Shown: one piece after another, positions 7,275 through 13,165 of the stretch | Layout of the letters: each line of letters begins with the position of its first letter | Position numbering within the stretch: the first letter of the stretch is position 1 | Source of the DNA: CAZOKZ01 sp964580585 | Lineage (GTDB): Bacteria > Sumerlaeota > Sumerlaeia > SLMS01 > JAHLLQ01 | Direction of reading: 5' to 3' | Assembly: GCA_964580585.1 (NCBI GenBank) | Contig: CAZOKZ010000095.1 | Coordinates: 1 to 13,165 of the forward strand | Length of the DNA stretch: 13,165 bases | Notes under the pieces: generated by a model | Told to the model about the DNA's origin: nothing | Database searches by the model: none | The model's input: only the letters and a program-made list of their open reading frames with translations | Translations under genes and position numbers: made by a program

Positions 7275-9780
7275 CGTTGAAGTCGCCGGGGATTGCCGTC
7301 CAACCGCTCGTTTCATCAAAAAGATAACCCGACGCTGTTTTGAACGGTGTCTCGAACGATTGCGTGCCGGAATTAAGCGCGATCCACGCTTCGCCGCAGT
7401 CCGTCACGGTCAGCAAATCTATCAACTCGTCCCCGTTGAAATTGCCCGAGACCGTTTGCCAGCCCGTTGCTGCATCGTGGTGAAAACCAAGCGCGTTCCA
7501 TTTGCTCGGAGTAGTCAGTGCGCCTTGGTCGAGCGCCGTTTCCCAGGCCTCGCCGTATTCGGTGAGGCAAAGAACGTTGTTGGGCGGGGTGACGGGCTTG
7601 GGATCGAAACGGGCGAAGAATTGTGATCGGCCATCTATGTTGAAATTTCCTCCAATATAGAAGGACTCTTGACACTTAGCCATACAGGTCACTTCATAAA
7701 TTATTGTTGGTTGCCAATCAGTAACCGCACCAGTTTGAATATCCAGGGAAGCTAACCGATAGCGTTCGTTTCCATCGATTTGAGTAAAATAACCGCTAAC
7801 ATATAATGTGTTGTCCGATAAGAGTACATCTTCAACAGATGAACCGAATTGAGGATACCAATCCAATAGCTTACCTGACTGCCTATCGATTGCTCCAATA
7901 CCATACCGATACTGGTTGCCAATCGTAAAGAAACCACCTGCGATATATACAATATTATTTGAAATGGCAATGGCCTTAGGAAAACTGGAATCTACACTGG
8001 GAAACCAAGAGGTTGCGGAACCAGTTGTATCATCGAGTGCAGCAAGATACTTTATCGATTCTCCACCTATCGTATGAAAATAACCAGCGACATAAACTAA
8101 TGAATCGAATGCAACAACGTCAAAGATTTCGGGACGGGAATCTCCAGAAGGTGGTGTTGGGTTTGGATTCCAGTCTGTTACTTGACTCGTTTGAAGATCG
8201 ATCTGGGCAATTCTATTTCGACTTTTCCCATTTAATGAAGTAAAATTCCCCCAGGCATAAAGTTTTGTGTCCGCCACATGCAATCCCTTGATCCATGAAT
8301 TCGGATTTGGATTCCATTTTGTAACAGCACCTAATTTATCATCCGTCGCTGCCAAATAGCTTCGAGGCTGGCCGCCAATCGCCGTGAATCCTCCCCCAAT
8401 ATACACCGAATTATCTGAAACAGCGAGTGCTGCTATCACCTGCCCATTCGCCCCTGGATTCCACGGGGTTGCTTTGCCGGTCGCAATGTCCAGCGCTGCG
8501 AGGTTGTTGCGCGTTTTGCCGCCGATACTGGTGAAGTCGCCGCCCGCGTAAATGGCGTCGCCTGAAATCGAAAGCGTGTAAACGGGGGCGCTGAGACTGG
8601 AGCTCTCCACTTTTTGCGCGTTGGGGTTCCAAGGCAAGACGTCGCCACGAGAACTTTGAAGGGTTATAGCGGCAAGATGTGGACGTGGTTGCCCTTCGAT
8701 TATTTCAAACCAGCCCCCTGCATAGATAATCGGGCCAGCAATCGCCAAAGTGGATACTATGCCGTCAGTGTTACATTCAAAAAATGAAGCAGACCCTGAA
8801 TTTACAAGCATTTCGGCTAGGTTATTGCGTGCTCTGCCTCCAATGTTATCAAACCATCCACCGACGATCACAGAAAAATTTGAGTATTTTACTGCCAACG
8901 CATACACCGGTCCATCGGGGCTGGGATTCCAGTCGGTTGCCTGGCCGGTGGTGGGGTCGATAGCGGCGAGGAAGTTGCGATCCGTGCCGCCGATGCTCAG
9001 AAACCACCCGCCAACGTAAACGGGGCCATTCTCGTATTGCGCAAACGCATAAACGGGCCCATCGGCGTTGGGCGCCCATTGCTTCAGCGCGCCTGTCGCG
9101 CCGTCGAACGCGGCGACGTGCTCGTACACTTCACCGTTCATTTCTTCAAACCACCCGCCCACGTAAATCGAGTCCCCGGAAACGTAAATCGTATTCACGC
9201 TATCGTCTGGATTAGGGTTCCACTCGATGGCGTCGCCGGTGACGGTGTCGATCGCGGCCAGATAACGCCGCGCCTCGCCGCCAATGTGGGTAAACTCGCC
9301 TCCGGCGAAAACACGCGTACCATAAACGGCCAATGTTGTCACGGTTCCGTTTGCATTGGGCACCCACCCCATGTCCAGCGTTCCGTCGCCGCGAATGTGC
9401 GCAATGCGGTTGCGCGGAATGCCGCCCACCTGAGTGAAATCGCCGCCAATATACCACCCGCCGTTGCCATCAGGCGCCGAGGCATGCACGATGCCTTTGA
9501 CTTTGGGGAATGTGTCGAGCGGTTCGCCGGTCGCGCGGTCAAGCGGCACGCCCTGGCCGGTGAGCGGACCGACGTAACTGAATTTTCCACCCAGGTAAAC
9601 CGTGTCGTCGCTGCACGCGATGGCGTCCACGCGTCCGTTGGGCACCCAGGTGTCCGGATTGGGCGTGCTGCTAAGTTCGGCAGCTGCGGGAAAGGCAAGC
9701 GTCAGCGCCCCCCAGACCATTGCCAAAACAAAAAGCCACCGCCCCTCATCTGAAAACTTGGTTCGTAAGAGATTAAACAT
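6619..9780 (-). CDS. Giant exported delta-60-type beta-propeller protein with VCBS-like C-terminus
   Basis: The protein is 1053 aa from the ATG at 9780-9778. The frame is open further upstream, but this start puts a classic signal peptide first (h-region WLFVLAMVWGALTLAF, cleavage PAAA/E after residue 34). Residues ~40-735 contain about 14 repeats of ~48 aa following the pattern VYxGGxFTxIGGxxRxxLAAxDxxTGxxxxWxPNPxGxVxALAV, the delta-60/DUF5122 propeller type. Fourteen could form two seven-bladed propellers. Residues 736-1053 form five to six VCBS/FG-GAP-like repeats (NFNGDELID, DFNGDGVID, DVTGNGGDD, DFNDDGKDD, DMNGDGVDD) spaced 53-57 aa, each with a TExGxxWxAL strand. This block is homologous to the end of the convergent gene, and both proteins finish with GPWxxFV. 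Repeats 9-14 (about 7630-8440) are AT-rich and the rest GC-rich. Probably an extracellular binding or adhesion protein; ligand unknown. Confidence 0.9.
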   Translation of the reverse strand: MFNLLRTKFSDEGRWLFVLAMVWGALTLAFPAAAELSSTPNPDTWVPNGRVDAIACSDDTVYLGGKFSYVGPLTGQGVPLDRATGEPLDTFPKVKGIVHASAPDGNGGWYIGGDFTQVGGIPRNRIAHIRGDGTLDMGWVPNANGTVTTLAVYGTRVFAGGEFTHIGGEARRYLAAIDTVTGDAIEWNPNPDDSVNTIYVSGDSIYVGGWFEEMNGEVYEHVAAFDGATGALKQWAPNADGPVYAFAQYENGPVYVGGWFLSIGGTDRNFLAAIDPTTGQATDWNPSPDGPVYALAVKYSNFSVIVGGWFDNIGGRARNNLAEMLVNSGSASFFECNTDGIVSTLAIAGPIIYAGGWFEIIEGQPRPHLAAITLQSSRGDVLPWNPNAQKVESSSLSAPVYTLSISGDAIYAGGDFTSIGGKTRNNLAALDIATGKATPWNPGANGQVIAALAVSDNSVYIGGGFTAIGGQPRSYLAATDDKLGAVTKWNPNPNSWIKGLHVADTKLYAWGNFTSLNGKSRNRIAQIDLQTSQVTDWNPNPTPPSGDSRPEIFDVVAFDSLVYVAGYFHTIGGESIKYLAALDDTTGSATSWFPSVDSSFPKAIAISNNIVYIAGGFFTIGNQYRYGIGAIDRQSGKLLDWYPQFGSSVEDVLLSDNTLYVSGYFTQIDGNERYRLASLDIQTGAVTDWQPTIIYEVTCMAKCQESFYIGGNFNIDGRSQFFARFDPKPVTPPNNVLCLTEYGEAWETALDQGALTTPSKWNALGFHHDAATGWQTVSGNFNGDELIDLLTVTDCGEAWIALNSGTQSFETPFKTASGYLFDETSGWTAIPGDFNGDGVIDLAQVTEFGDIWIGLNTGAAIPSPSLASYAGASFRPNNGFWMGSGDVTGNGGDDMIEAHPDGRVLIHAANGKGIDPPADWGDIDFQYDRGDGDNPGFGIVIGDFNDDGKDDLLNLKPEGDAWVALSNGSGFDAPTRWAYLGFKFAPRLNNGWDIFAGDMNGDGVDDLVQLTEYGEVWFASSDKSSFAEPVKLGATGFRSSPEGPWKAFVGRLE

Positions 9781-9788
9781 TTCACCTG

Positions 9789-9794
9789 CCCCCC
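9789..9794 (-). promoter_or_regulatory. G-run ribosome-binding site of the propeller gene
   Basis: Read on the minus strand, GGGGGG ends 8 nt before the ATG, followed by AGGTG very close to the start codon. This supports the ATG at 9780 over the upstream start at 9900. The same G-only type of site precedes the divergent maturase gene. Confidence 0.5.
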
Positions 9795-10069
9795 TTTGGC
9801 TCGAAAAAGCGAGCCGCGTGCTGCTCCATGCAATTGGGAGTATTATGGGCCACATCGCGCGAAACGTCAATGGATACGAATCATTCGGGTCAGGCGCCAT
9901 TCCACGATTTTATTCGTAACGTTTTGGAGGTTGAGGGGGGGATTAAAATGGATTGAAGGTTTTTTTGCACCTACCCACAACACGCAACCGGGTTTCGGTG
10001 CAAGGGAAGCAAAATATGATCGACAAACAGGTTCTGTTTATTTAGCATTTTCGTTGGTTCATGAGCGTC

Positions 10070-10075
10070 GGGGGG
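10070..10075 (+). promoter_or_regulatory. G-run ribosome-binding site for TTG-started maturase
   Basis: GGGGGG lies 6 nt before the TTG at 10082. An in-frame TAA at 10076-10078 rules out an upstream start, and the first cluster cysteine is residue 16, so this TTG is the only sensible start. Confidence 0.6.
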
Positions 10076-10081
10076 TAAACT

Positions 10082-11269
10082 TTGGGAACTCAAAATTTCA
10101 CATACTCATTTCATCTCACTCACCAGTGCAATCTGCGTTGTAGCTACTGTTACGCCGGGGAAAAACACGCAGGTTTCATGACGGAGCAGGTCGCCGACCG
10201 GGCCGTGGAGTTTGCGCTCGAAACAACCCGTGAACTTGGAGGCGAGTCGATCGATGTTGTCTTTTTCGGCGGCGAGCCTTTGATGCAAAAGGATTTGCTC
10301 TACCATATCGTCGAGCGGTTTCAGTCCGTTGGCGGCGATTTATCCATCTCGTTCAAAATGAGCACTAATGGATTGTTGCTCTCGGAAGAAACTCTCTCGC
10401 GGCTCCTCTCCCTCGGAGTCTATATATCCATCAGCATCGATGGATTGCCCGAAATCCAGGACCGTCAACGCCCCTTCAGCACGAACAGAGGTTCTTCGGA
10501 ACAACTGAACAAGGTTATTCCCCTTCTGCTACGCACGATACCGTCTGCGCACGTCAATTGCGTCATCATTCCCGAGTCGGCAGCCGCTCTGGATCAATCC
10601 GTCGATTGGCTTTATCAACAGGGTTTCCGTTATATTTCCACGCCGCTCGACCATGGCAATCCCGGGTGGAATCGATCGACGCTCAAATCCCTGGGAAAAG
10701 CATACGAACGCCTGGCGAAATGGTATGAAGCCCGTATCGAGGAGGGGAGCAAATTCCACCTTGGTTGTTTCGATGGCAGGATTCGCCTCCATACAACAGG
10801 CCCCGTCCCCCAGGCGGAACGCTGCTCGCCCGGGAAAAAAAGTTACTCGATCGCGCCTTCCGGTCGGCTTTACGCCTGCGTGCAATTCGTCCGCGAAGAT
10901 CAAAACGACGACCATGTGATCGGCGACATCTGGAATGGCCTGGATAGTGCGCGGGCAAGCGACTATTGCCACCATTCGACGGGAAAACGCTCGGAATGCG
11001 AAGGTTGCGCGCTCGTCGATCGATGCAGTTCATGGTGCGCATGTGTGAACTGGCAATCGACGGGAAGCTTGACGAAAGTCAGTCCCTTGGTTTGCGAACA
11101 CGAACGCATGGTTACGCCCATCGTAGATCGCATGGCCAATCGTCTTTGGAAAAAGCGCCGCTCACTCTTTATCCACAAACACTATAATCCAAACTATCCT
11201 CTGACCAGTTTTATCGAGGACATCATCCTGGATGAAGCCCTGAAGGCGGAAGAGGAGAGCTGCCCATGA
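10082..11269 (+). CDS. Radical SAM/SPASM domain maturase
   Basis: The 395-aa protein starts with TTG. The radical SAM 4Fe-4S motif CNLRCSYC has C16, C20 and C23. Further landmarks are the SAM-binding FFGGEP (61-66), STNG (94-97) and SISIDG (116-121). The C-terminus has a canonical seven-cysteine SPASM domain: C248-x12-G-x4-C266, C306-x2-C309-x5-C315-x3-C319, then C338; C296 and C321 are extra. Enzymes of this architecture (sulfatase maturases, PqqE- and sactipeptide-type enzymes) use a 5'-deoxyadenosyl radical to modify peptide or protein side chains, with auxiliary clusters in SPASM. No PqqD/RRE-like recognition domain is fused at the N-terminus, which has only 15 residues before the cluster. 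The stop overlaps the next start (ATGA, 11266-11269), indicating translational coupling to the tandem paralogues, its likely substrates or partners. A role in sulfatase maturation is not suggested here because no sulfatase is nearby. Domain call is secure; substrate is inferred. Confidence 0.93.
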   Translation: MGTQNFTYSFHLTHQCNLRCSYCYAGEKHAGFMTEQVADRAVEFALETTRELGGESIDVVFFGGEPLMQKDLLYHIVERFQSVGGDLSISFKMSTNGLLLSEETLSRLLSLGVYISISIDGLPEIQDRQRPFSTNRGSSEQLNKVIPLLLRTIPSAHVNCVIIPESAAALDQSVDWLYQQGFRYISTPLDHGNPGWNRSTLKSLGKAYERLAKWYEARIEEGSKFHLGCFDGRIRLHTTGPVPQAERCSPGKKSYSIAPSGRLYACVQFVREDQNDDHVIGDIWNGLDSARASDYCHHSTGKRSECEGCALVDRCSSWCACVNWQSTGSLTKVSPLVCEHERMVTPIVDRMANRLWKKRRSLFIHKHYNPNYPLTSFIEDIILDEALKAEEESCP

Positions 11270-11472
11270 ATACCGATCTGATCGTTCGCCCTGTCAGGCG
11301 TTACACGGTCCCCAAGTACCCTTCCTACCTGGACCCCAATCCAGCCGTGGGACCGCAAGCGCCCGCCTATCCCGGTTGCCGCGAAGTGTTCGCGGCGCTG
11401 GCGAGCCTTGGAATCGGTGTAGCCGGGGCAGCGCCGCAAACCGCGGAAAAGGAAACTCCCCCGCCACCAATC
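11266..11472 (+). repeat. Conserved leader block, copy 1
   Basis: These 207 nt (69 codons) match 12249-12455 at 196/207 positions without gaps. Of the 11 differences, 10 are synonymous and one changes Phe42 to Leu. Confidence 0.92.
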
Positions 11473-12231
11473 ACCGCCAACGATATCAAACAGAATATCG
11501 TTTATCCCAGCAATCCCATCGATTTTTACGGCGGGATGCATTTTGGAGGATTTGGAACAGTATCGCCGGGACCAACCCGCGTAATGAAGCTTTCCGATAA
11601 AGAAATTAACGATACCATTGAAGGTGTCTTCAAACAAGAAGGTTTCGAATTAGAAAGAAACATCCCCGTCAAAACCGATTCAGTCGAATTCGAAGCGGAT
11701 GGTTATAATTCTAAGTCAAAAATTGGTTATGAAATCTATACGGGGGAATCGGAATATCGAAATTTTTATCCTGATAAAAATCATTACTTGTTAAGTTGGG
11801 ACGATCAGGTTGAAATCATTCATCGTGCTGCTAAACAAGGAGACCCCGTTGCAAAACTCAGCATGATGTATGCTGGACCAGAAAAAGACAAAGGGATTCA
11901 AGAGTGGCTGGCACCGCTACATGCAATTGAACTTTCAAAAGAAGAAGCCATGTCGTTGGAAAAAAATGCTCCTCAAGACAAATGTTTCGTTCTCGTGGTG
12001 GACAAACGCCACCCCCTTATCGACCCAGCGGTGGAATGGAATCCACTGACATCGCTGGAAAAAGCTCAAATAGAAACGTTCTATAGTTCGAATCAGTATG
12101 AAAAAGCCCATGAATTAGAACAAAAATACTATGACGCCTATGATCAAAAGGCGCTAAAAGAAGCGAAAGAGAAACTCGCCAAAGGCGTTCGCGATTACAT
12201 TCGCTGGGCGCGTAGCCAGGGGTTGGAATAA
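11266..12231 (+). CDS. Maturase-coupled protein of unknown function, copy 1 (candidate maturase substrate)
   Basis: This 321-aa protein matches no family I recognise. Its ATG overlaps the maturase stop by 4 nt, with an AGAGGAG-type site upstream. Visible layout: an unusual N-terminus rich in Tyr/Pro (RRYTVPKYPSYLDPNP, residues 11-26) with a single Cys38; a hydrophobic Ala/Gly stretch (VFAALASLGIGVAGAA, 41-56); a Pro-rich hinge (ETPPPP, 63-68); a Gly/aromatic motif FYGGMHFGGFGT (87-98); a folded-looking region with DTIEGVFKQEGFELE and DGYN...KIGYEIYT (116-159); a variable middle (about 162-215); and a charged helical C-terminus (DQKALKEAKEKLAKGVR). The GC-rich leader contrasts with an AT-rich remainder. 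The N-terminus could be a maturase-recognition leader, or a signal peptide with a very long n-region. A paralogue follows 17 nt downstream. Coupling to a radical SAM/SPASM enzyme suggests it is modified; that is inference. Confidence 0.85.
   Translation: MNTDLIVRPVRRYTVPKYPSYLDPNPAVGPQAPAYPGCREVFAALASLGIGVAGAAPQTAEKETPPPPITANDIKQNIVYPSNPIDFYGGMHFGGFGTVSPGPTRVMKLSDKEINDTIEGVFKQEGFELERNIPVKTDSVEFEADGYNSKSKIGYEIYTGESEYRNFYPDKNHYLLSWDDQVEIIHRAAKQGDPVAKLSMMYAGPEKDKGIQEWLAPLHAIELSKEEAMSLEKNAPQDKCFVLVVDKRHPLIDPAVEWNPLTSLEKAQIETFYSSNQYEKAHELEQKYYDAYDQKALKEAKEKLAKGVRDYIRWARSQGLE
12140..12194 (+). repeat. Identical 3' block, copy 1
   Basis: These 55 nt are identical to 13111-13165 at the right edge of the window and encode the basic/charged end DQKALKEAKEKLAKGVR. 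The identity may continue beyond the window in copy 2. Confidence 0.9.
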
Positions 12232-12234
12232 CTG

Positions 12235-12241
12235 AAGGAGG
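12235..12241 (+). promoter_or_regulatory. Ribosome-binding site of copy 2
   Basis: AAGGAGG lies 7 nt before the ATG at 12249 in the 17-nt gap after the copy 1 stop, so the second paralogue has its own strong translation start within the same operon. Confidence 0.8.
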
Positions 12242-12248
12242 CCTGTCC

Positions 12249-12455
12249 ATGAATACCGATCTGATCGTTCGCCCCGTCAGGCGTTACACGGTCCCCAAGT
12301 ACCCTTCCTACCTGGACCCCAATCCCGCCGTGGGACCGCAAGCGCCAGCTTATCCCGGATGCCGCGAAGTGCTCGCGGCGCTGGCGAGCCTTGGAATCGG
12401 TGTAGCCGGGGCTGCTCCGCAAACGGCGGAAAAGGAAACTCCCCCGCCGCCGATC
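12249..12455 (+). repeat. Conserved leader block, copy 2
   Basis: This is the partner of 11266-11472: ungapped, 196/207 identical, with almost only synonymous changes. Confidence 0.92.
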
Positions 12456-13165
12456 AGCGCCAATGATATCACGCAGAAAATTACTTATCCTGACGATACG
12501 GCCGGTTTTTATGGCGGCATGAACTTCGGGGGATACGGAACAGATTCGTTGGGACCAACCCGCATCACCGATCTATCTTACCTAGAAATACGCGACACAA
12601 TTGAAGGAGTCTTCAAACAAGAAGGATTCGAATTGGAAAAGAATATCCCTGTCAAAACCGATTCTGTCGAATTTACCGCCGATGGTTACAATACCAGATC
12701 GAAAATTGGTTATGAGATTTATACACAAGAAACAGAATTCCGCAGCTTCAATCCCACCTATCGGATTGTCCATGATAAGGACCAAGAAACTCTAGTTCCT
12801 TGTTTTAATCAATACGATGTTATATCAAAAATCAATCTGATGGAATCGGGGCTCGAGAAAAAAAAGGCTATTCAACATTACCTAGCCCCTATACAGGCAA
12901 AAGAACTTTCGAAAGAAGAAGCGATGATCCTGGAAAAAAGAGCATCCCAAGACAAACGCTTCGTTCTCGCGATGGACGAACATCATCCTATCCTTGATGT
13001 ACAGGTAGACTGGAAATTAACCAAACAGGAAATGCTTCAAATCGAAGCCCTCAACTCATCGGGAGAGTACTACAAAGCCGACAAATTAGAACAACAATTC
13101 TACGATGTTCATGATCAAAAGGCGCTAAAAGAAGCGAAAGAGAAACTCGCCAAAGGCGTTCGCGA
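12249..13165 (+). CDS. Maturase-associated protein of unknown function, copy 2 (3' partial)
   Basis: The frame is open for 305 codons from the ATG to the window edge without a stop. It is a tandem paralogue of the preceding gene. The first 69 residues differ at one position (Leu for Phe42). The Gly/aromatic motif is kept as FYGGMNFGGYGT (12507-12542), and DTIEGVFKQEGFELE, NIPVKTDSVEF, ADGYN and SKIGYEIYT are kept. The segment after that (about 12747-12870) is hard to align and, overall, 4 codons shorter than in copy 1. ELSKEEAM, QDK and FVL return, and the last 55 nt are identical to copy 1. By comparison with copy 1 only about a dozen residues are missing. Cys38 is conserved; Cys240 of copy 1 is Arg here, and this copy has a different Cys in its variable middle. 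Function unknown; probably serves the same maturase. Confidence 0.88.
   Translation, partial: MNTDLIVRPVRRYTVPKYPSYLDPNPAVGPQAPAYPGCREVLAALASLGIGVAGAAPQTAEKETPPPPISANDITQKITYPDDTAGFYGGMNFGGYGTDSLGPTRITDLSYLEIRDTIEGVFKQEGFELEKNIPVKTDSVEFTADGYNTRSKIGYEIYTQETEFRSFNPTYRIVHDKDQETLVPCFNQYDVISKINLMESGLEKKKAIQHYLAPIQAKELSKEEAMILEKRASQDKRFVLAMDEHHPILDVQVDWKLTKQEMLQIEALNSSGEYYKADKLEQQFYDVHDQKALKEAKEKLAKGVR
13111..13165 (+). repeat. Identical 3' block, copy 2 (cut by window edge)
   Basis: This is the partner of 12140-12194: 55/55 nt identical, running to the last base of the window. Confidence 0.9.

Larger units (their letters stand above)
9781..10081. other. Divergent intergenic region
   Basis: This stretch separates the minus-strand propeller gene from the plus-strand maturase operon and should hold promoters for both. 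I find no convincing -35/-10 pair. TATGAT at 10015-10020 matches a -10 box 5/6 but lacks a partner. A 5-bp stem (GCACC 9967-9971, GGTGC 9997-10001) lies in the middle. A nine-codon ORF (10016-10045) preceded by AAGGGA is probably fortuitous. No RNA gene is recognisable. Confidence 0.55.

Noticed and set aside
9781..9900. Upstream extension of the propeller protein to a start at 9900
   Set aside because: The 40 extra residues precede a complete signal peptide that begins neatly at 9780.
10016..10045. Nine-codon ORF before the maturase with an AAGGGA site, possible leader peptide or tiny precursor
   Set aside because: Too short to judge; its residues show no leader/core features, and the long paralogues are better partner candidates.
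11367..11379. Cys38 as a lipobox cysteine in the maturase-linked proteins
   Set aside because: YPGC is not a lipobox, and the hydrophobic stretch follows the Cys rather than preceding it.
11194..11637. Minus-strand open frames opposite both paralogues (also 12195-12422) with matching translations
   Set aside because: They are similar only because the sense leader is repeated; they are antisense shadows of the conserved leader.

Overview
The window reads as bacterial chromosome from a free-living, secretion-rich organism. It carries very large exported repeat proteins (parallel beta-helix, FG-GAP/VCBS and delta-60-type propeller repeats), a C-terminal dockerin-like repeat and a choice-of-anchor-Q-like domain. 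That mix is common in Planctomycetota/PVC-type bacteria, Lentisphaerota and candidate phyla such as Sumerlaeota. The phylum is an inference; no marker gene is present. There are no tRNA or rRNA genes, CRISPR arrays, transposases or phage genes. Base composition is mosaic: several genes have GC-rich ends and AT-rich interiors.

Layout. (1) 1-1155 (+): 3' part of an exported beta-helix/choice-of-anchor-Q-like protein ending in a single dockerin-like repeat, closed by a strong nested-hairpin terminator at 1186-1245. (2) 1308-2918 (+): a secreted GH13 alpha-amylase/cyclomaltodextrinase-like glycosidase with all catalytic residues. (3) 2919-3443: non-coding. (4) 3444-6608 (+) and 6619-9780 (-): two tail-to-tail giant exoproteins (1054 and 1053 aa) only 10 nt apart. 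The first has seven integrin-type FG-GAP repeats, a linker domain and a C-terminal VCBS-like block. The second has about 14 delta-60-type repeats (possibly two seven-bladed propellers) and a homologous VCBS-like C-terminal block. (5) 9781-10081: a divergent intergenic region. (6) 10082-13165 (+): an operon of a radical SAM/SPASM maturase, translationally coupled (ATGA overlap) to a 321-aa protein, followed 17 nt later by a second tandem paralogue that runs off the right edge.

The most interesting part is the operon at the right end. The maturase has the canonical CxxxCxxC cluster and a perfect seven-cysteine SPASM pattern. The two downstream proteins begin with the same 69-residue leader (68/69 identical; 10 of 11 nucleotide differences are synonymous). 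A Pro-rich hinge, a Gly/aromatic motif (FYGGMxFGGxGT), a divergent middle and a nucleotide-identical 3' segment follow. This looks like a maturase with tandem large substrates, a RiPP-like or protein-maturation system that I cannot match to a named family. Other oddities are a ~40-residue in-frame insertion carrying hairpins in the FG-GAP protein, and a 9-mer (GGGACGGAG) found 11 times within 1.9 kb across the convergent junction, partly antisense to coding.
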